Of a DNA stretch of 64,000 nucleotides, positions 7,784 through 15,985 are shown piece after piece (within the stretch, counting starts at the first letter, position 1; each line of letters opens with the position of its first letter). The stretch lies in contig MKSV01000008.1 of the NCBI GenBank assembly GCA_001897435.1, positions 1 through 64,000 on the forward strand. Reading direction: 5' to 3'. Made by a program: the position numbers and the translations under genes. The notes under the pieces were generated by a model that worked only from the letters and a program-made list of their open reading frames with translations, did not search any database and was not told the origin of the DNA. The DNA comes from Acidobacteriales bacterium 59-55 (GTDB lineage Bacteria; Acidobacteriota; Terriglobia; Terriglobales; Acidobacteriaceae).

Positions 7784-9136
7784 CTAATCGCTTGAAAATA
7801 GTCCGAGCGAAATAGCATTTGCTTGAGCGACGTTGCCAGCATCGTTGACGTGCAGATGGTCCCCACTGTCATATGCAGGCAGCAGCTGTGCGGGATGATT
7901 CGGGTCACACACCGCCTTGTCGAAATCAATCACGCCATCGAATTCGCCGCTGCTGCGAATCCACATGTTGATCTCTTGACGCGTTTTCTCATTCTCAACA
8001 CTGTAAAAGCCATCGAAGAAAGGAGCAGGCCAGATTGCGTGCTCGAAGGGAGGAATGGTCGTGCCGATCACACGGATTTCTTGCTTGTGAGCACGAGTGA
8101 CGATTTGGCGATAACCGCTAATCAGCTGTTGGGAGGTGACTCGTTCGGTCTGAGGGATAAACGATCCGGGAAAGAGAATGTCGTTTACGCCAAGGCCGAC
8201 AACAACATACTTTACCCCCGCTTGCGCAAGGACATCACGCTCAAAGCGCGCCAGACCGGCTTGGCCAAGAGCTGGTCCATATTGCTCAAATACGGCTCTT
8301 AGCGGAGGCGGACCACCCGTCTGTCGCGGGCTTCGATTGTCGCTCAACAATCGATTTCCGATAATTCCTTCATTCAAAATACCCAGTTCCGCTTTGTTGC
8401 CTCCAGCTTTTTGTAGCCGCTCTGCAAGCACATCGGGCCAGCGACGGTTGGCGTCCTGAGTGGACCCAACGCCGTCCGTGAGTGAGGATCCCAATGCGAT
8501 GATTGTGGCTCCATGAGGCATTGCCGCAACGTCCACTCCAGTCAGGAATGGCCAGGACGCAATTGTCCTGGCGACCGGAAACTTTATCTCTGCACTCAAA
8601 TCTCCGGTTTCAGGCGAGACATAGTTCGTTTGAAAGGCTCTGAGATGGACGGTTGTCGCGTGAGTGCTCTGCGGCAGAAAGATACTGATCGCCAGATCCG
8701 AGAGAGCGGGCACGTCAAGTTTCACAGGATCACTTATCAGCATTGATCGCGCGGGAACGGTTGTGGATTTGTGTCCGCTGAAGGTTACTGTTCGGTCTGA
8801 TCCCGGAACGAGGTCCGCCCCGGTTGCGCGACGTGCGAGATGACCCGCCCCGATCACCAAAGGCTCATCTCCGAAGGTGTTGGAGATCCTAATTCTTACC
8901 TTGGTACCACCGGCGCTGGTATGCACGATTAAGCGTAATGTCTGATTGTGAAATGTCTGAACTCGTCCGGGGATTTGAGCCTGGGCAGCGGTTGCCCATG
9001 TACCGATCCACCCCTCGTTATTTCCTGCGGTACGTTTACTTAGACCGTGCGATGGCACAATCAAGACGAGAATTGCAAGCATGGTGAGAAGTGCCAAATA
9101 GTACCGGCGACAAGGTGCGTTAATACGTGAATGCAT
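7784..9136 (-). CDS. Secreted SGNH/GDSL-family hydrolase
   Basis: A 450-aa esterase-type protein with an N-terminal membrane or signal segment (YYLALLTMLAILVLIVPSHG). An N-terminal beta-rich region (about 40-185) precedes the SGNH domain. Block I is ALGSSLTDGVGS, giving a catalytic Ser near 218. Block III is GLGVNDI with the oxyanion Asn, and block V is GDHLHVNDAGN with the catalytic Asp/His pair. The likely activity is deacylation of a polysaccharide or lipid ester outside the cytoplasm. I prefer ATG 9136, which has GAGG a few bases upstream, over the GTG at 9154. The gene is transcribed divergently from the LytS-type kinase. Confidence 0.85.
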   Translation of the reverse strand: MHSRINAPCRRYYLALLTMLAILVLIVPSHGLSKRTAGNNEGWIGTWATAAQAQIPGRVQTFHNQTLRLIVHTSAGGTKVRIRISNTFGDEPLVIGAGHLARRATGADLVPGSDRTVTFSGHKSTTVPARSMLISDPVKLDVPALSDLAISIFLPQSTHATTVHLRAFQTNYVSPETGDLSAEIKFPVARTIASWPFLTGVDVAAMPHGATIIALGSSLTDGVGSTQDANRRWPDVLAERLQKAGGNKAELGILNEGIIGNRLLSDNRSPRQTGGPPPLRAVFEQYGPALGQAGLARFERDVLAQAGVKYVVVGLGVNDILFPGSFIPQTERVTSQQLISGYRQIVTRAHKQEIRVIGTTIPPFEHAIWPAPFFDGFYSVENEKTRQEINMWIRSSGEFDGVIDFDKAVCDPNHPAQLLPAYDSGDHLHVNDAGNVAQANAISLGLFSSD

Positions 9137-9371
9137 AGGTCCTCGCTCTCGCACAGCTTGACGGAATAGTGCAAATCAATTAACCATCGAGAGCCTCTTT
9201 TACATCTCCGCAGTTACAATTGCGATCTGTAATCAGCCAACGGATATCGCGATGTCGATGAACGGTCTCGAAATGCAGTCAATGGCTGTTTTCTAGATGA
9301 ACAATCGGTTCATAATGGACTAAAAGCAAGCAAGTGTTTCGCCAGCGGTGCATTCCAACGGGCAGTATCTG

Positions 9372-10484
9372 ATGGCCAGAATCATGAAAAAATTGTGGTC
9401 ATTTGGGCGACTGGAGATCGGCTACCGTAACGCTGTCTCTATTTCCGTCTTTTTTATCGTTCCGGCTGCGCTGTCTGTCTTTCAGGTCTATGTCCAATCG
9501 AAGCTCGAACAGCACCCGGTAAGATGGCAAGAGTTGGTTTATGCAGGGAGCCACTGGCTCCTCGTTGGCATCTTCACGCCGCTCATCTACCGTCTGGGCA
9601 AGCGCTTCCCATTTTCGCGAGCGCGCCTGACCGGCTGGCTTTTCGTCCATTCAGCGGGTGCCCTCGGATTGTGCATCGGCCTAACGTCGCTAGGCTTCTT
9701 CATGGCAGCGATGTTGAAGCTTCTTCCCCACTACACCTCTTTGCTGCGTGCCTTTATCCCCTGGATGCTGAGCGGCTTGCCATTTGCAGTGTCCATCTAC
9801 TTCGCGATCCTTGGCTGCGTCTATGCTTACTCGTATTTCATTGAAGCGAGGAAACGGGAGGCGGATGCGGCACGACTCGAAGCTCAGCTCTCAGAGGCTA
9901 GACTGGGCGCTTTGCGTATGCAGCTGAATCCGCACTTCCTGTTCAACAGCCTCAATGCGCTTTCCGTTCTTGTACGAGAGGAAGATACGCAATCCGCTTC
10001 TCGCATGCTTGAACTCATCGCCGACGTACTCCGCCAGGTACTCCGCTCTGATCAACCCAATGAAATCCCGCTGTCGGAAGAGATAGCCTTTGTTGCGCAA
10101 TATCTTGAGATCGAGCAGGTGCGATTTTCCGATCGACTTGATGTCCGGTGGAATATCGAGCAGAGCGCAATGTCTGCTTTTGTGCCCTGCTTTATCATGC
10201 AGCCCCTCGTCGAGAACGCAATCAAACATGGCGTGCTCAAAACGGCCGAGTCAGGTGTCATTGATATCTTCGCGAGAGTTAGGGGAGAGCTCTTGGAGCT
10301 AAAGGTGCTTGATAACGGAGAAGGGGGCGAGAGGGCCACGAAGACACTCGGTGTTGGCCTATCGAATACGAGAGAACGATTGCACGCGCTTTATGGCGAC
10401 AGTGCGGGGCTTTCTCTCGATGTTCGACTTGCCGGCGGTGCTGAGGCCACAATTACCTTGCCACTCCGGGTGCAATTGCCATGA
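9372..10484 (+). CDS. LytS/YehU-type sensor histidine kinase
   Basis: About 370 aa: four N-terminal membrane segments (to about residue 155), a short coiled linker, then a His_kinase domain with LRMQLNPHFLFNSLNALS (phospho-acceptor His near 187), MQPLVENAIKHG (N box) and GVGLSNTRERL (G box). The start is uncertain: GTG 9348, ATG 9372 and ATG 9384 are all in frame and none has a strong ribosome site. A TGAAC-N5-GTTCA repeat at 9298-9312 lies in the leader. Its stop overlaps the response-regulator start (ATGA), so the pair is translationally coupled. The signal is unknown. Confidence 0.85.
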   Translation: MARIMKKLWSFGRLEIGYRNAVSISVFFIVPAALSVFQVYVQSKLEQHPVRWQELVYAGSHWLLVGIFTPLIYRLGKRFPFSRARLTGWLFVHSAGALGLCIGLTSLGFFMAAMLKLLPHYTSLLRAFIPWMLSGLPFAVSIYFAILGCVYAYSYFIEARKREADAARLEAQLSEARLGALRMQLNPHFLFNSLNALSVLVREEDTQSASRMLELIADVLRQVLRSDQPNEIPLSEEIAFVAQYLEIEQVRFSDRLDVRWNIEQSAMSAFVPCFIMQPLVENAIKHGVLKTAESGVIDIFARVRGELLELKVLDNGEGGERATKTLGVGLSNTRERLHALYGDSAGLSLDVRLAGGAEATITLPLRVQLP

Positions 10485-11266
10485 TTCCCCTTCGTATTCT
10501 GATCGTCGATGATGAACCTCTCGGGCGTAGAGCCGTTCGGCAACTTTTACTTGCGCACAATGACTGTGAGGTAGTTGCTGAAGCGCGAAATGGCCGAGAG
10601 GCGATCCGGCTGATCGATAACTTAAAACCTGATCTTGTCTTCTTAGACATACAAATGCCCGAGATTGACGGGTTTGCTGTGCTAAGAGCCTTGGCGCCTG
10701 CACATTTGCCGTGGGTAATATTTATCACGGCGTATGACACATTCGCTGTACGCGCCTTCGAATCAAACGCGCTTGACTATCTCGTAAAACCGCTTCATGA
10801 GACAAGATTCAAAGACGCCTTGGCCAGAGTTCGCGAGAGATGTCGCTCGAAAGAGGCCATCGAGCTTTCGAAACGATTGTCAGCACTCCTTGCTAACGAG
10901 CCACCCATTCCTGAGACGCAAATCGAACCTGTGAGACGAATTTTGGTCGGCACAGGCGAGGGAGCAGTAATCCTTGATCTCTCAGAGATTGATTGGATGA
11001 GTGCTGAAGACTATTACGTCGCAATTCACTCCCAAGGGCACAAATATCTCGTGCGTGAGTCTCTCTCATCGCTCGAGAGCCGATTGGACCATTCACAATT
11101 CCTCCGGGTTCATCGAAAAGTCATTGTTAATTTTGCTCAGATCCAAAAGACAATCGCTCATTCCGAAGACGGCTCATTTTTGCTACTACGCACTGGAGAC
11201 AAGCTGCCCGTAAGCCGGAGGCATCGCTCGCGGGTCGCAGATGCCCTTCGTCGGCTAAAAACATAG
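10481..11266 (+). CDS. LytTR-family response regulator
   Basis: A 261-aa protein with an N-terminal receiver (LIVDDEPLGRR; phospho-acceptor Asp56 in FLDIQMP; the switch-region pieces FITAYD and YLVKPL) and a C-terminal LytTR DNA-binding domain (DWMSAEDYYVAIHS and FLRVHRKVIVNFAQI). It is the partner of the kinase just upstream, with a 4-bp ATGA overlap. The target is not obvious because the next gene converges from the opposite strand, so it may act on a distant promoter. Confidence 0.9.
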   Translation: MIPLRILIVDDEPLGRRAVRQLLLAHNDCEVVAEARNGREAIRLIDNLKPDLVFLDIQMPEIDGFAVLRALAPAHLPWVIFITAYDTFAVRAFESNALDYLVKPLHETRFKDALARVRERCRSKEAIELSKRLSALLANEPPIPETQIEPVRRILVGTGEGAVILDLSEIDWMSAEDYYVAIHSQGHKYLVRESLSSLESRLDHSQFLRVHRKVIVNFAQIQKTIAHSEDGSFLLLRTGDKLPVSRRHRSRVADALRRLKT

Positions 11267-11312
11267 TTGTGCCGCAATGGATGTTAGGGCTTGCCTTCTG
11301 GTGATTGCAAAT

Positions 11313-12566
11313 TCAATCTCTGGAAGGAACGATGGTAAAGCGCCGTTTGAGACGAAGAAATGGCCGTTCGTAAAACTGATAAGACAGGTGCGCCACCAGG
11401 ATCGTAAAAAGGAAGGACAGGATTGTTCCCACTCCGCCACGCCAGCCTATCAGACGAAGCAATTCGCAGAAGCGGGTGAGCCACGTCTTGCCCAGGTGAA
11501 AGACAAGGTAGTAGACGAGCTCATGAAAGACATAGAGGCCATAGGAGATGCGGCCAAGGTAGACGACCAATCGCGGCAGAAAGCGCTCCGGCGTGCCCAA
11601 CAGGCTGAGAAAAAGCAGCGCCGTTCCAACCAGCACGAGTGCCCAGCCGATAGGTGCCTGTAAAACAGTGGACTGCGGCGTATCCGCCTGAACGCCGAAG
11701 TGGACCGAGGCGACAAACCAGCATGCAATGGCCCCCACGATGCCGAGTATGCGAAGAACAGGATGCCAGTCAGGAACACGTCCGCGCAGAAAGAGCGAGA
11801 GCAACACCCCGGCGGAGAAGAACTGAAACTCGACGAAGCTGTTGGTCCACTGGCTGCTGAAGCCGTGAAAGCCATGCCGCGCATAGACGATCACGCAGAT
11901 GTACGAGACGGCCATAAGGCCCAGCGAGATAATCTTGAGCCCTTTGCGCCCTCCGAATCGCGCAATCAGCGGAATCACGATGTAGAACTGCTCTTCGACC
12001 GAGATGCTCCAAAGCGGATTGACTGGATAGGAGTGAATCCAGCCAAACTTGCATATGTACCAGTTGCCGACGAAGAAGGTGAAGGCAAGCCACGATCTGG
12101 GGTCTCTTGGGCCGGCGCTATGAACGAAGTGCCCGAAGAGGACCAGCCCATAGAAGGCGGCAAAGTAGAGAGGCCAGATGCGCAGAATGCGGCGCATGTA
12201 GAAGGCGCCGGAATTAATAGTCCCCACCTGGTCTTTTTCACGCATCAGTAATTCTGTGATGAGGAAGGCGCTGAGCAGGAAGAAGACAGGCACACCGAAA
12301 TCGCCGAGCAGGCAAAGGTTGTAAGCCCAGTAGTGCTGCGCAGGATCAAGGGGAAGAAAGTCCATGCGGTGCACGATGAACACAATCAGAAACGCGAGAA
12401 AGCGTAGCGCATCCAGCTCGGGACGATAGTAGCGATTGCTGGCCGTGTGTTGAAGACTTCTCTCTGGCTTGGGTGTGGCGAGAGTCGGAATACGCGTCCC
12501 CCCGGCGGGAAAGTGTGCGACATCTTTTTTTGAAAAATAACTATACCACCAGCCCCTCACCTTCAC
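11313..12566 (-). CDS. Acyltransferase-3 (OafA/YrhL-type) membrane O-acyltransferase
   Basis: A 417-aa polytopic protein. YYRPELDALRFLAFLIVFIVHR gives the family entry motif (RxxDxLR) and the active-site His. About ten hydrophobic segments follow, with SVEEQFYIVIPL, another family hallmark, in the middle. These enzymes move acyl groups onto surface polysaccharide, peptidoglycan or antibiotics at the inner membrane. The first ~45 residues are non-conserved and the start is a GTG, so the true start may lie further in. The gene converges on the LytTR regulator and its start faces the PadR promoter at 12589. Confidence 0.85.
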   Translation of the reverse strand: MKVRGWWYSYFSKKDVAHFPAGGTRIPTLATPKPERSLQHTASNRYYRPELDALRFLAFLIVFIVHRMDFLPLDPAQHYWAYNLCLLGDFGVPVFFLLSAFLITELLMREKDQVGTINSGAFYMRRILRIWPLYFAAFYGLVLFGHFVHSAGPRDPRSWLAFTFFVGNWYICKFGWIHSYPVNPLWSISVEEQFYIVIPLIARFGGRKGLKIISLGLMAVSYICVIVYARHGFHGFSSQWTNSFVEFQFFSAGVLLSLFLRGRVPDWHPVLRILGIVGAIACWFVASVHFGVQADTPQSTVLQAPIGWALVLVGTALLFLSLLGTPERFLPRLVVYLGRISYGLYVFHELVYYLVFHLGKTWLTRFCELLRLIGWRGGVGTILSFLFTILVAHLSYQFYERPFLRLKRRFTIVPSRD

Positions 12567-12588
12567 CGCTAATGCCTAAAAAATGGTC

Positions 12589-12631
12589 TTGACTTTAAGT
12601 ATCAACAAGCGTTATATCGATTACTGATATA
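12589..12631 (+). promoter_or_regulatory. Promoter and operator of the padR gene at 12643
   Basis: TTGACT (12589-12594), a 17-bp spacer and TTATAT (12612-12617) make a near-consensus sigma-70 promoter. A perfect inverted repeat TATATC-N7-GATATA (12613-12631) overlaps the -10 box and ends 12 bp before the ATG, as expected for an autorepressing PadR protein. Confidence 0.7.
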
Positions 12632-12642
12632 CGGGGTGAAAC

Positions 12643-13020
12643 ATGGCCAAAGCTCCTAACCAGGTTCCGGACGAGTTGAAGCATCTTTTTCCGCTCACAC
12701 CTGCGGTGTTTTTTATTCTTTTCGCTCTCGCCGACGGCGAAAAGCATGGGTACGCCATCATGCAGAGTGTTTCTGAGCTTTCCGCCGACCAATTTCGGAT
12801 GGGTCCCGGCACCCTTTACAGCACGATCCAAAGGCTGGAAGAGATGGAGTTAATTGAAGAGACAGAGGGAACGGGCGAACCGTCTGATCACGAGAGCAGA
12901 CGAAGATATTACAAGCTGACCAGTATCGGGCGGACGGTTCTTAAGGCGGACATCGGCCGCATGGAGTCTGTGATACGTCTTGCGCGCGAGAGAAAACTTA
13001 CGCCGAGCACGGCAGGGTGA
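12643..13020 (+). CDS. PadR-family transcriptional regulator
   Basis: A 125-aa winged-helix protein: TPAVFFILFALADGEKHGYAIMQSV, then MGPGTLYSTIQRLEEMELIEE (recognition helix and wing) and RRRYYKLTSIGRTVL. The short C-terminal helix should mediate dimerisation. It leads a run with a small membrane protein and a CPBP protease, all plus strand, and its own promoter carries a palindrome over the -10 box. The GGGGTGA before the ATG is a modest ribosome site. Confidence 0.85.
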   Translation: MAKAPNQVPDELKHLFPLTPAVFFILFALADGEKHGYAIMQSVSELSADQFRMGPGTLYSTIQRLEEMELIEETEGTGEPSDHESRRRYYKLTSIGRTVLKADIGRMESVIRLARERKLTPSTAG

Positions 13021-13031
13021 GGAACAACGCC

Positions 13032-13340
13032 ATGAGCACACTTCAAAGAAGTTGTTCTCTTTACGAAATTTTGCTTTTTGCATATCCGAGCGAATTTCGC
13101 CAGCACTTTAGCGACGAGATGAAAGAGACGTTTGTCTATCAAATGAGACGCGAGCGTGGTCGCAGCGGTCTTGCCGGAGCATTTCGGGTCTGGAGTCTCG
13201 TCTTTTGGGAGTTGCTTTCTGTGGCAGTCCCCCTTCAGTTACAGAATTCCATCGTGATTGCTACAGCAGCGTCGCTTCTGGGATCGTCTGGCTTGTCAAT
13301 CTTGTTCTTTCGTGCAGTCGCTCATCATTGCAGTAAATAG
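13032..13340 (+). CDS. Small PadR-linked membrane protein (permease-prefix-like N-terminus)
   Basis: A 102-aa protein starting 11 bp after the padR stop. The segment SLYEILLFAYPSEFRQHFSDEMKETF matches the YxxLLxxYPxxFRxxFGxEM pattern found at the front of membrane proteins and permeases that travel with PadR regulators. Hydrophobic stretches VFWELLSVAVPLQ and IVIATAASLLGSSGLSILFF could span the membrane. A full-length relative would carry a larger permease body, so this may be a shortened member. The track start at GTG 13017 overlaps padR; ATG 13032 is preferred. Confidence 0.6.
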   Translation: MSTLQRSCSLYEILLFAYPSEFRQHFSDEMKETFVYQMRRERGRSGLAGAFRVWSLVFWELLSVAVPLQLQNSIVIATAASLLGSSGLSILFFRAVAHHCSK

Positions 13341-13407
13341 CGATTTTTGAACAATACCGGACATGCTTCTGCGCTATGGGGAGAGCTTTGTCTCCGTGGA
13401 GGTCGAA

Positions 13408-14412
13408 ATGGAACAACAGATTGAACCGGAACATCAGATCACAAGAAGCGTCTGGATGTATCTAGTCCTCGCATATGGGTTCGCTTGGACCGCATGGATC
13501 GTTTCCATCAAGCTGCACGCCTCCGAAGAATTTCTCAATATTGGAACCGCGGGGCCAGCGCTTGCAGCGATGGTGCTCTCATACCGGCGTCATAGCGATC
13601 ATTCTTACCGGCTCTTGCCACGAAGCCTGACTTTTCTAGCGTTGCTGGCGTCCTGCTGGATTGTGCTCTCGCTCTACTATGCGTGGCGGGTTAGTTCCCA
13701 TTTATCTTTTCGATTGGATCCCTGGTTGATTATTCCTTCCATTCTGCCAGCGTGGATCATTTCAGGAGTTTTTTCAGGTGACTCAGGAGTGCGCAGCCTT
13801 CTGCGGCGGCTTGTGCATCGACCAGACCGCTGGTCGCTCATCGGGTTTCTGCTTTTTCCTGCGATCCTTCTCTTAGGAACGCTTGTCGCCAAGCTGTTGC
13901 ATCAGCCGCTGGTAAAGCCAATTGGCCACGGATCGATAACAAGCGCGATCGCATTCGGGGTCATATTTTTTCTATATAACTTGCTCTTTGTTGCCGCGCT
14001 TGAAGAGCCTGGATGGCGCGGGCTCCTTCTCGACCGTCTCCAGAAGAAACGGTCGCCTCTGGTTGCAAGTGTGCTGGTCTGGTTACCGTGGGCGTTGTGG
14101 CACGCACCTCTCGATTACTATCGCCCAGCACGGTTTTCGCTGGCCACGTACCTCGAAATACGCGTCATCTTCCTGATACCCCTTGTCATCATCCTGACAT
14201 GGCTCTATAACCGGTCTGCCCGATCGATACAGGCAAGTGCGATGTTTCATGCCAGTATGAATACCTTTCCGTTTGTGCTCCCCTACTTCATGGCTGGCTT
14301 TGTATTGCTCTTCGTAGTCGCAGGCTACGTCATCGTTGCGGATCGTATGTGGCGGGTTGGTCTCAGCCCTATCGGACAAAACCGGGGAGACATCACGACA
14401 ATCCGGGGATGA
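13408..14412 (+). CDS. CPBP-family intramembrane metalloprotease
   Basis: A 334-aa protein with about eight membrane segments and the CPBP (Abi/CAAX-protease-like) motifs: EEPGWRG (EExxxR type, near 215) and WALWHAPLDYY (HxxxD region, near 245). The second Glu, the Arg and the His are all present, so it could be an active glutamyl intramembrane protease; some relatives protect against bacteriocins or process prenylated peptides. ATG 13408 is chosen because GGAGG lies 6 bp upstream. It follows the padR/small membrane protein pair by 67 bp and may share its regulation. Confidence 0.85.
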   Translation: MEQQIEPEHQITRSVWMYLVLAYGFAWTAWIVSIKLHASEEFLNIGTAGPALAAMVLSYRRHSDHSYRLLPRSLTFLALLASCWIVLSLYYAWRVSSHLSFRLDPWLIIPSILPAWIISGVFSGDSGVRSLLRRLVHRPDRWSLIGFLLFPAILLLGTLVAKLLHQPLVKPIGHGSITSAIAFGVIFFLYNLLFVAALEEPGWRGLLLDRLQKKRSPLVASVLVWLPWALWHAPLDYYRPARFSLATYLEIRVIFLIPLVIILTWLYNRSARSIQASAMFHASMNTFPFVLPYFMAGFVLLFVVAGYVIVADRMWRVGLSPIGQNRGDITTIRG

Positions 14413-14515
14413 AATTAGCCCGGTTTTGGCAGGAATCTTGTACCGCTTTCTCACGTAAGCTTCGCTCTGGCAGAATTGGATTGCCTATCAGCCCCGAGTG
14501 GAAGAGACTGACACG

Positions 14516-15085
14516 ATGAAGGTCCCCTATGCAAAGAAGTGGCAGAAGGAAACCGACAACCTGCGCAAAATCGCACTCGACTGTGATTTGAGGGAGGAGT
14601 TGAAGTGGGGCAAGCCCTGCTTCACTTTCCTGAAGAAGAATGTGGTTATCGTCATCCCGCTTAAGGAGTCGTGCGCGCTCGCGTTCTTCAAAGGCGCGCT
14701 ACTCAAGGACCCGAAGCGCATCCTTCAAAGGGCCGGGGGACACAGCCAGGCAGGACGGTGGATCAAATTCACCTCGGTCAAAGAGATTACGTCTCTGCGG
14801 TCAACTCTGACGGATTACATTTATGAGGCCATCGAAATCGAGGAGTCCGGCAAGAAAGTAGAACTCAAGAAAGCTTCTGAGTACGTTGTTCCGGAGGAGT
14901 TGCAGGCCAAGCTCAATGAGAACGCGATTCTCAAAGCAGCGTTCGAAGCGCTGACACCAGGTCGGAGAAAGTCTTACATCTTTCACATCTCAAGCGCGAA
15001 ACAGTCAAAGACCAGGGCTGCGCGGACAGATAAGTGCGTGCCGATGATCCTGAGCGGGCGAGGGTTCAACGAACGTCCGAACTAA
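14516..15085 (+). CDS. YdeI/OmpD-associated (DUF1801-type) family protein
   Basis: A 189-aa protein: the DUF1801-like fold opens with WQKETDNLRKIALDCDLREELKWGKPCFTF and continues to LAFFKGALLKDPKRIL. The C-terminal bacteriocin-protection/YdeI module has VPEELQAKLNENAILKAAFEALTPGRRKSYIFHISSAKQSKTRAARTDKCVPMIL. Members are soluble, and E. coli YdeI has been linked to antimicrobial peptide resistance; the biochemical role is not established. ATG 14516 matches the usual N-terminus better than the track start at 14498. It appears to be a single-gene unit. Confidence 0.85.
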   Translation: MKVPYAKKWQKETDNLRKIALDCDLREELKWGKPCFTFLKKNVVIVIPLKESCALAFFKGALLKDPKRILQRAGGHSQAGRWIKFTSVKEITSLRSTLTDYIYEAIEIEESGKKVELKKASEYVVPEELQAKLNENAILKAAFEALTPGRRKSYIFHISSAKQSKTRAARTDKCVPMILSGRGFNERPN

Positions 15086-15137
15086 TATACGCTTCGGGAA
15101 TACGGCACTAGTCCCATTAGCGCGGTTGCGGTTGGAG

Positions 15138-15756
15138 CTAAACTTGTAGCGTGATGCCACATCCATCATGGAATGAGAGCTATGCCTTCCGGACAGTTGC
15201 CTGGGACACCGGACAACCGGAGCCTCTGCTCGTCGAGTTTGTCACGTCGGGAGCGGTCACACCGGGTCCGGCGCTTGAGATCGGGGCGGGTACTGGCACG
15301 AATGCAATTTGGATGGCGGAACGCGGTTTCGACGTGTTTGGAGTCGATGTTTCGCCGCTCGCCGTCGAAAGCGCCCAAGCCAAGATAGAGGGACGCACTC
15401 TGAGCTGCCGCTTCGCTGTGTGGGACATTCTCGCCGCGCCTCCGCCCGACGGCTCGTTCCAGTTCGTGTTCGACCGTAGTTACTTTCATGTGTTCGATGA
15501 ACCAGGCGAGAGACAGCGGCTCGCGTCACAAGTTGCCGGCGCATTGGCATCGGGTGGCTTGTGGCTGAGCTTGATCGGGAGCACTGAAAATCCCCCACGC
15601 GAAGTCGGTCCGCCACGCCGCTCGGCGCGGGAGGTCACCCTCGCCATCGAGCCAGTGCTGGAGATCGTCGAGTTGCGATCAGCCGAGTTCCGCGATCACA
15701 ACACAAAGGCGTAGTTCCGCCTGTCGCGCCGGCGTACGCAGCCCTCCACGCAGCAC
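15138..15756 (+). repeat. Duplicated segment, copy 1 (partner 18597-19210)
   Basis: About 610 bp starting at ctaaacttg, 16 bp before the methyltransferase ATG, and running just past its stop is repeated in direct orientation at 18597-19210. The copies bracket the membrane protein/PadR/rhomboid block. Divergence (about 20% at protein level) means the duplication is old or the copies arrived separately. Confidence 0.75.
15154..15714 (+). CDS. SAM-dependent methyltransferase, decaying copy 1
   Basis: A 186-aa class I methyltransferase resembling thiopurine/tellurite-type enzymes: motif I LEIGAGTGTNAIWMAERGFDVFGVDVS and later FQFVFDRSYFHVFDE. It is about 80% identical by eye to the gene at 18613. 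Where copy 2 reads SGQLPWDTG, this copy reads FRTVAWDTG, explained by one inserted and one deleted base a few codons apart. It stops at TAG 15712 where copy 2 has TGG (Trp), and the DNA beyond still aligns with copy 2 (ctgtcgcgccggcg). Both changes suggest loss of constraint, although motif I is intact and residual activity is possible. Confidence 0.7.
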   Translation: MPHPSWNESYAFRTVAWDTGQPEPLLVEFVTSGAVTPGPALEIGAGTGTNAIWMAERGFDVFGVDVSPLAVESAQAKIEGRTLSCRFAVWDILAAPPPDGSFQFVFDRSYFHVFDEPGERQRLASQVAGALASGGLWLSLIGSTENPPREVGPPRRSAREVTLAIEPVLEIVELRSAEFRDHNTKA

Positions 15757-15985
15757 GATTGAGATTCAGAGGCGAATGCGCTACCGTTCTGGATGAGTGC
15801 CAAGTCGCCGAACATCAGATCAAACTGGACTGGCGCTGAGCCGTTGCTAGATGAGTGTATTGCCCTGTTCGCGACAATTGTGACCGGAGCACCCATCGCC
15901 AACGCGGTCATGACGACTACCCGAGGCAGAGAGAGGAAGTCAGCACGTTTCATGGAAAGTTTCATGGTCTTCAGCGGTACCGTTT

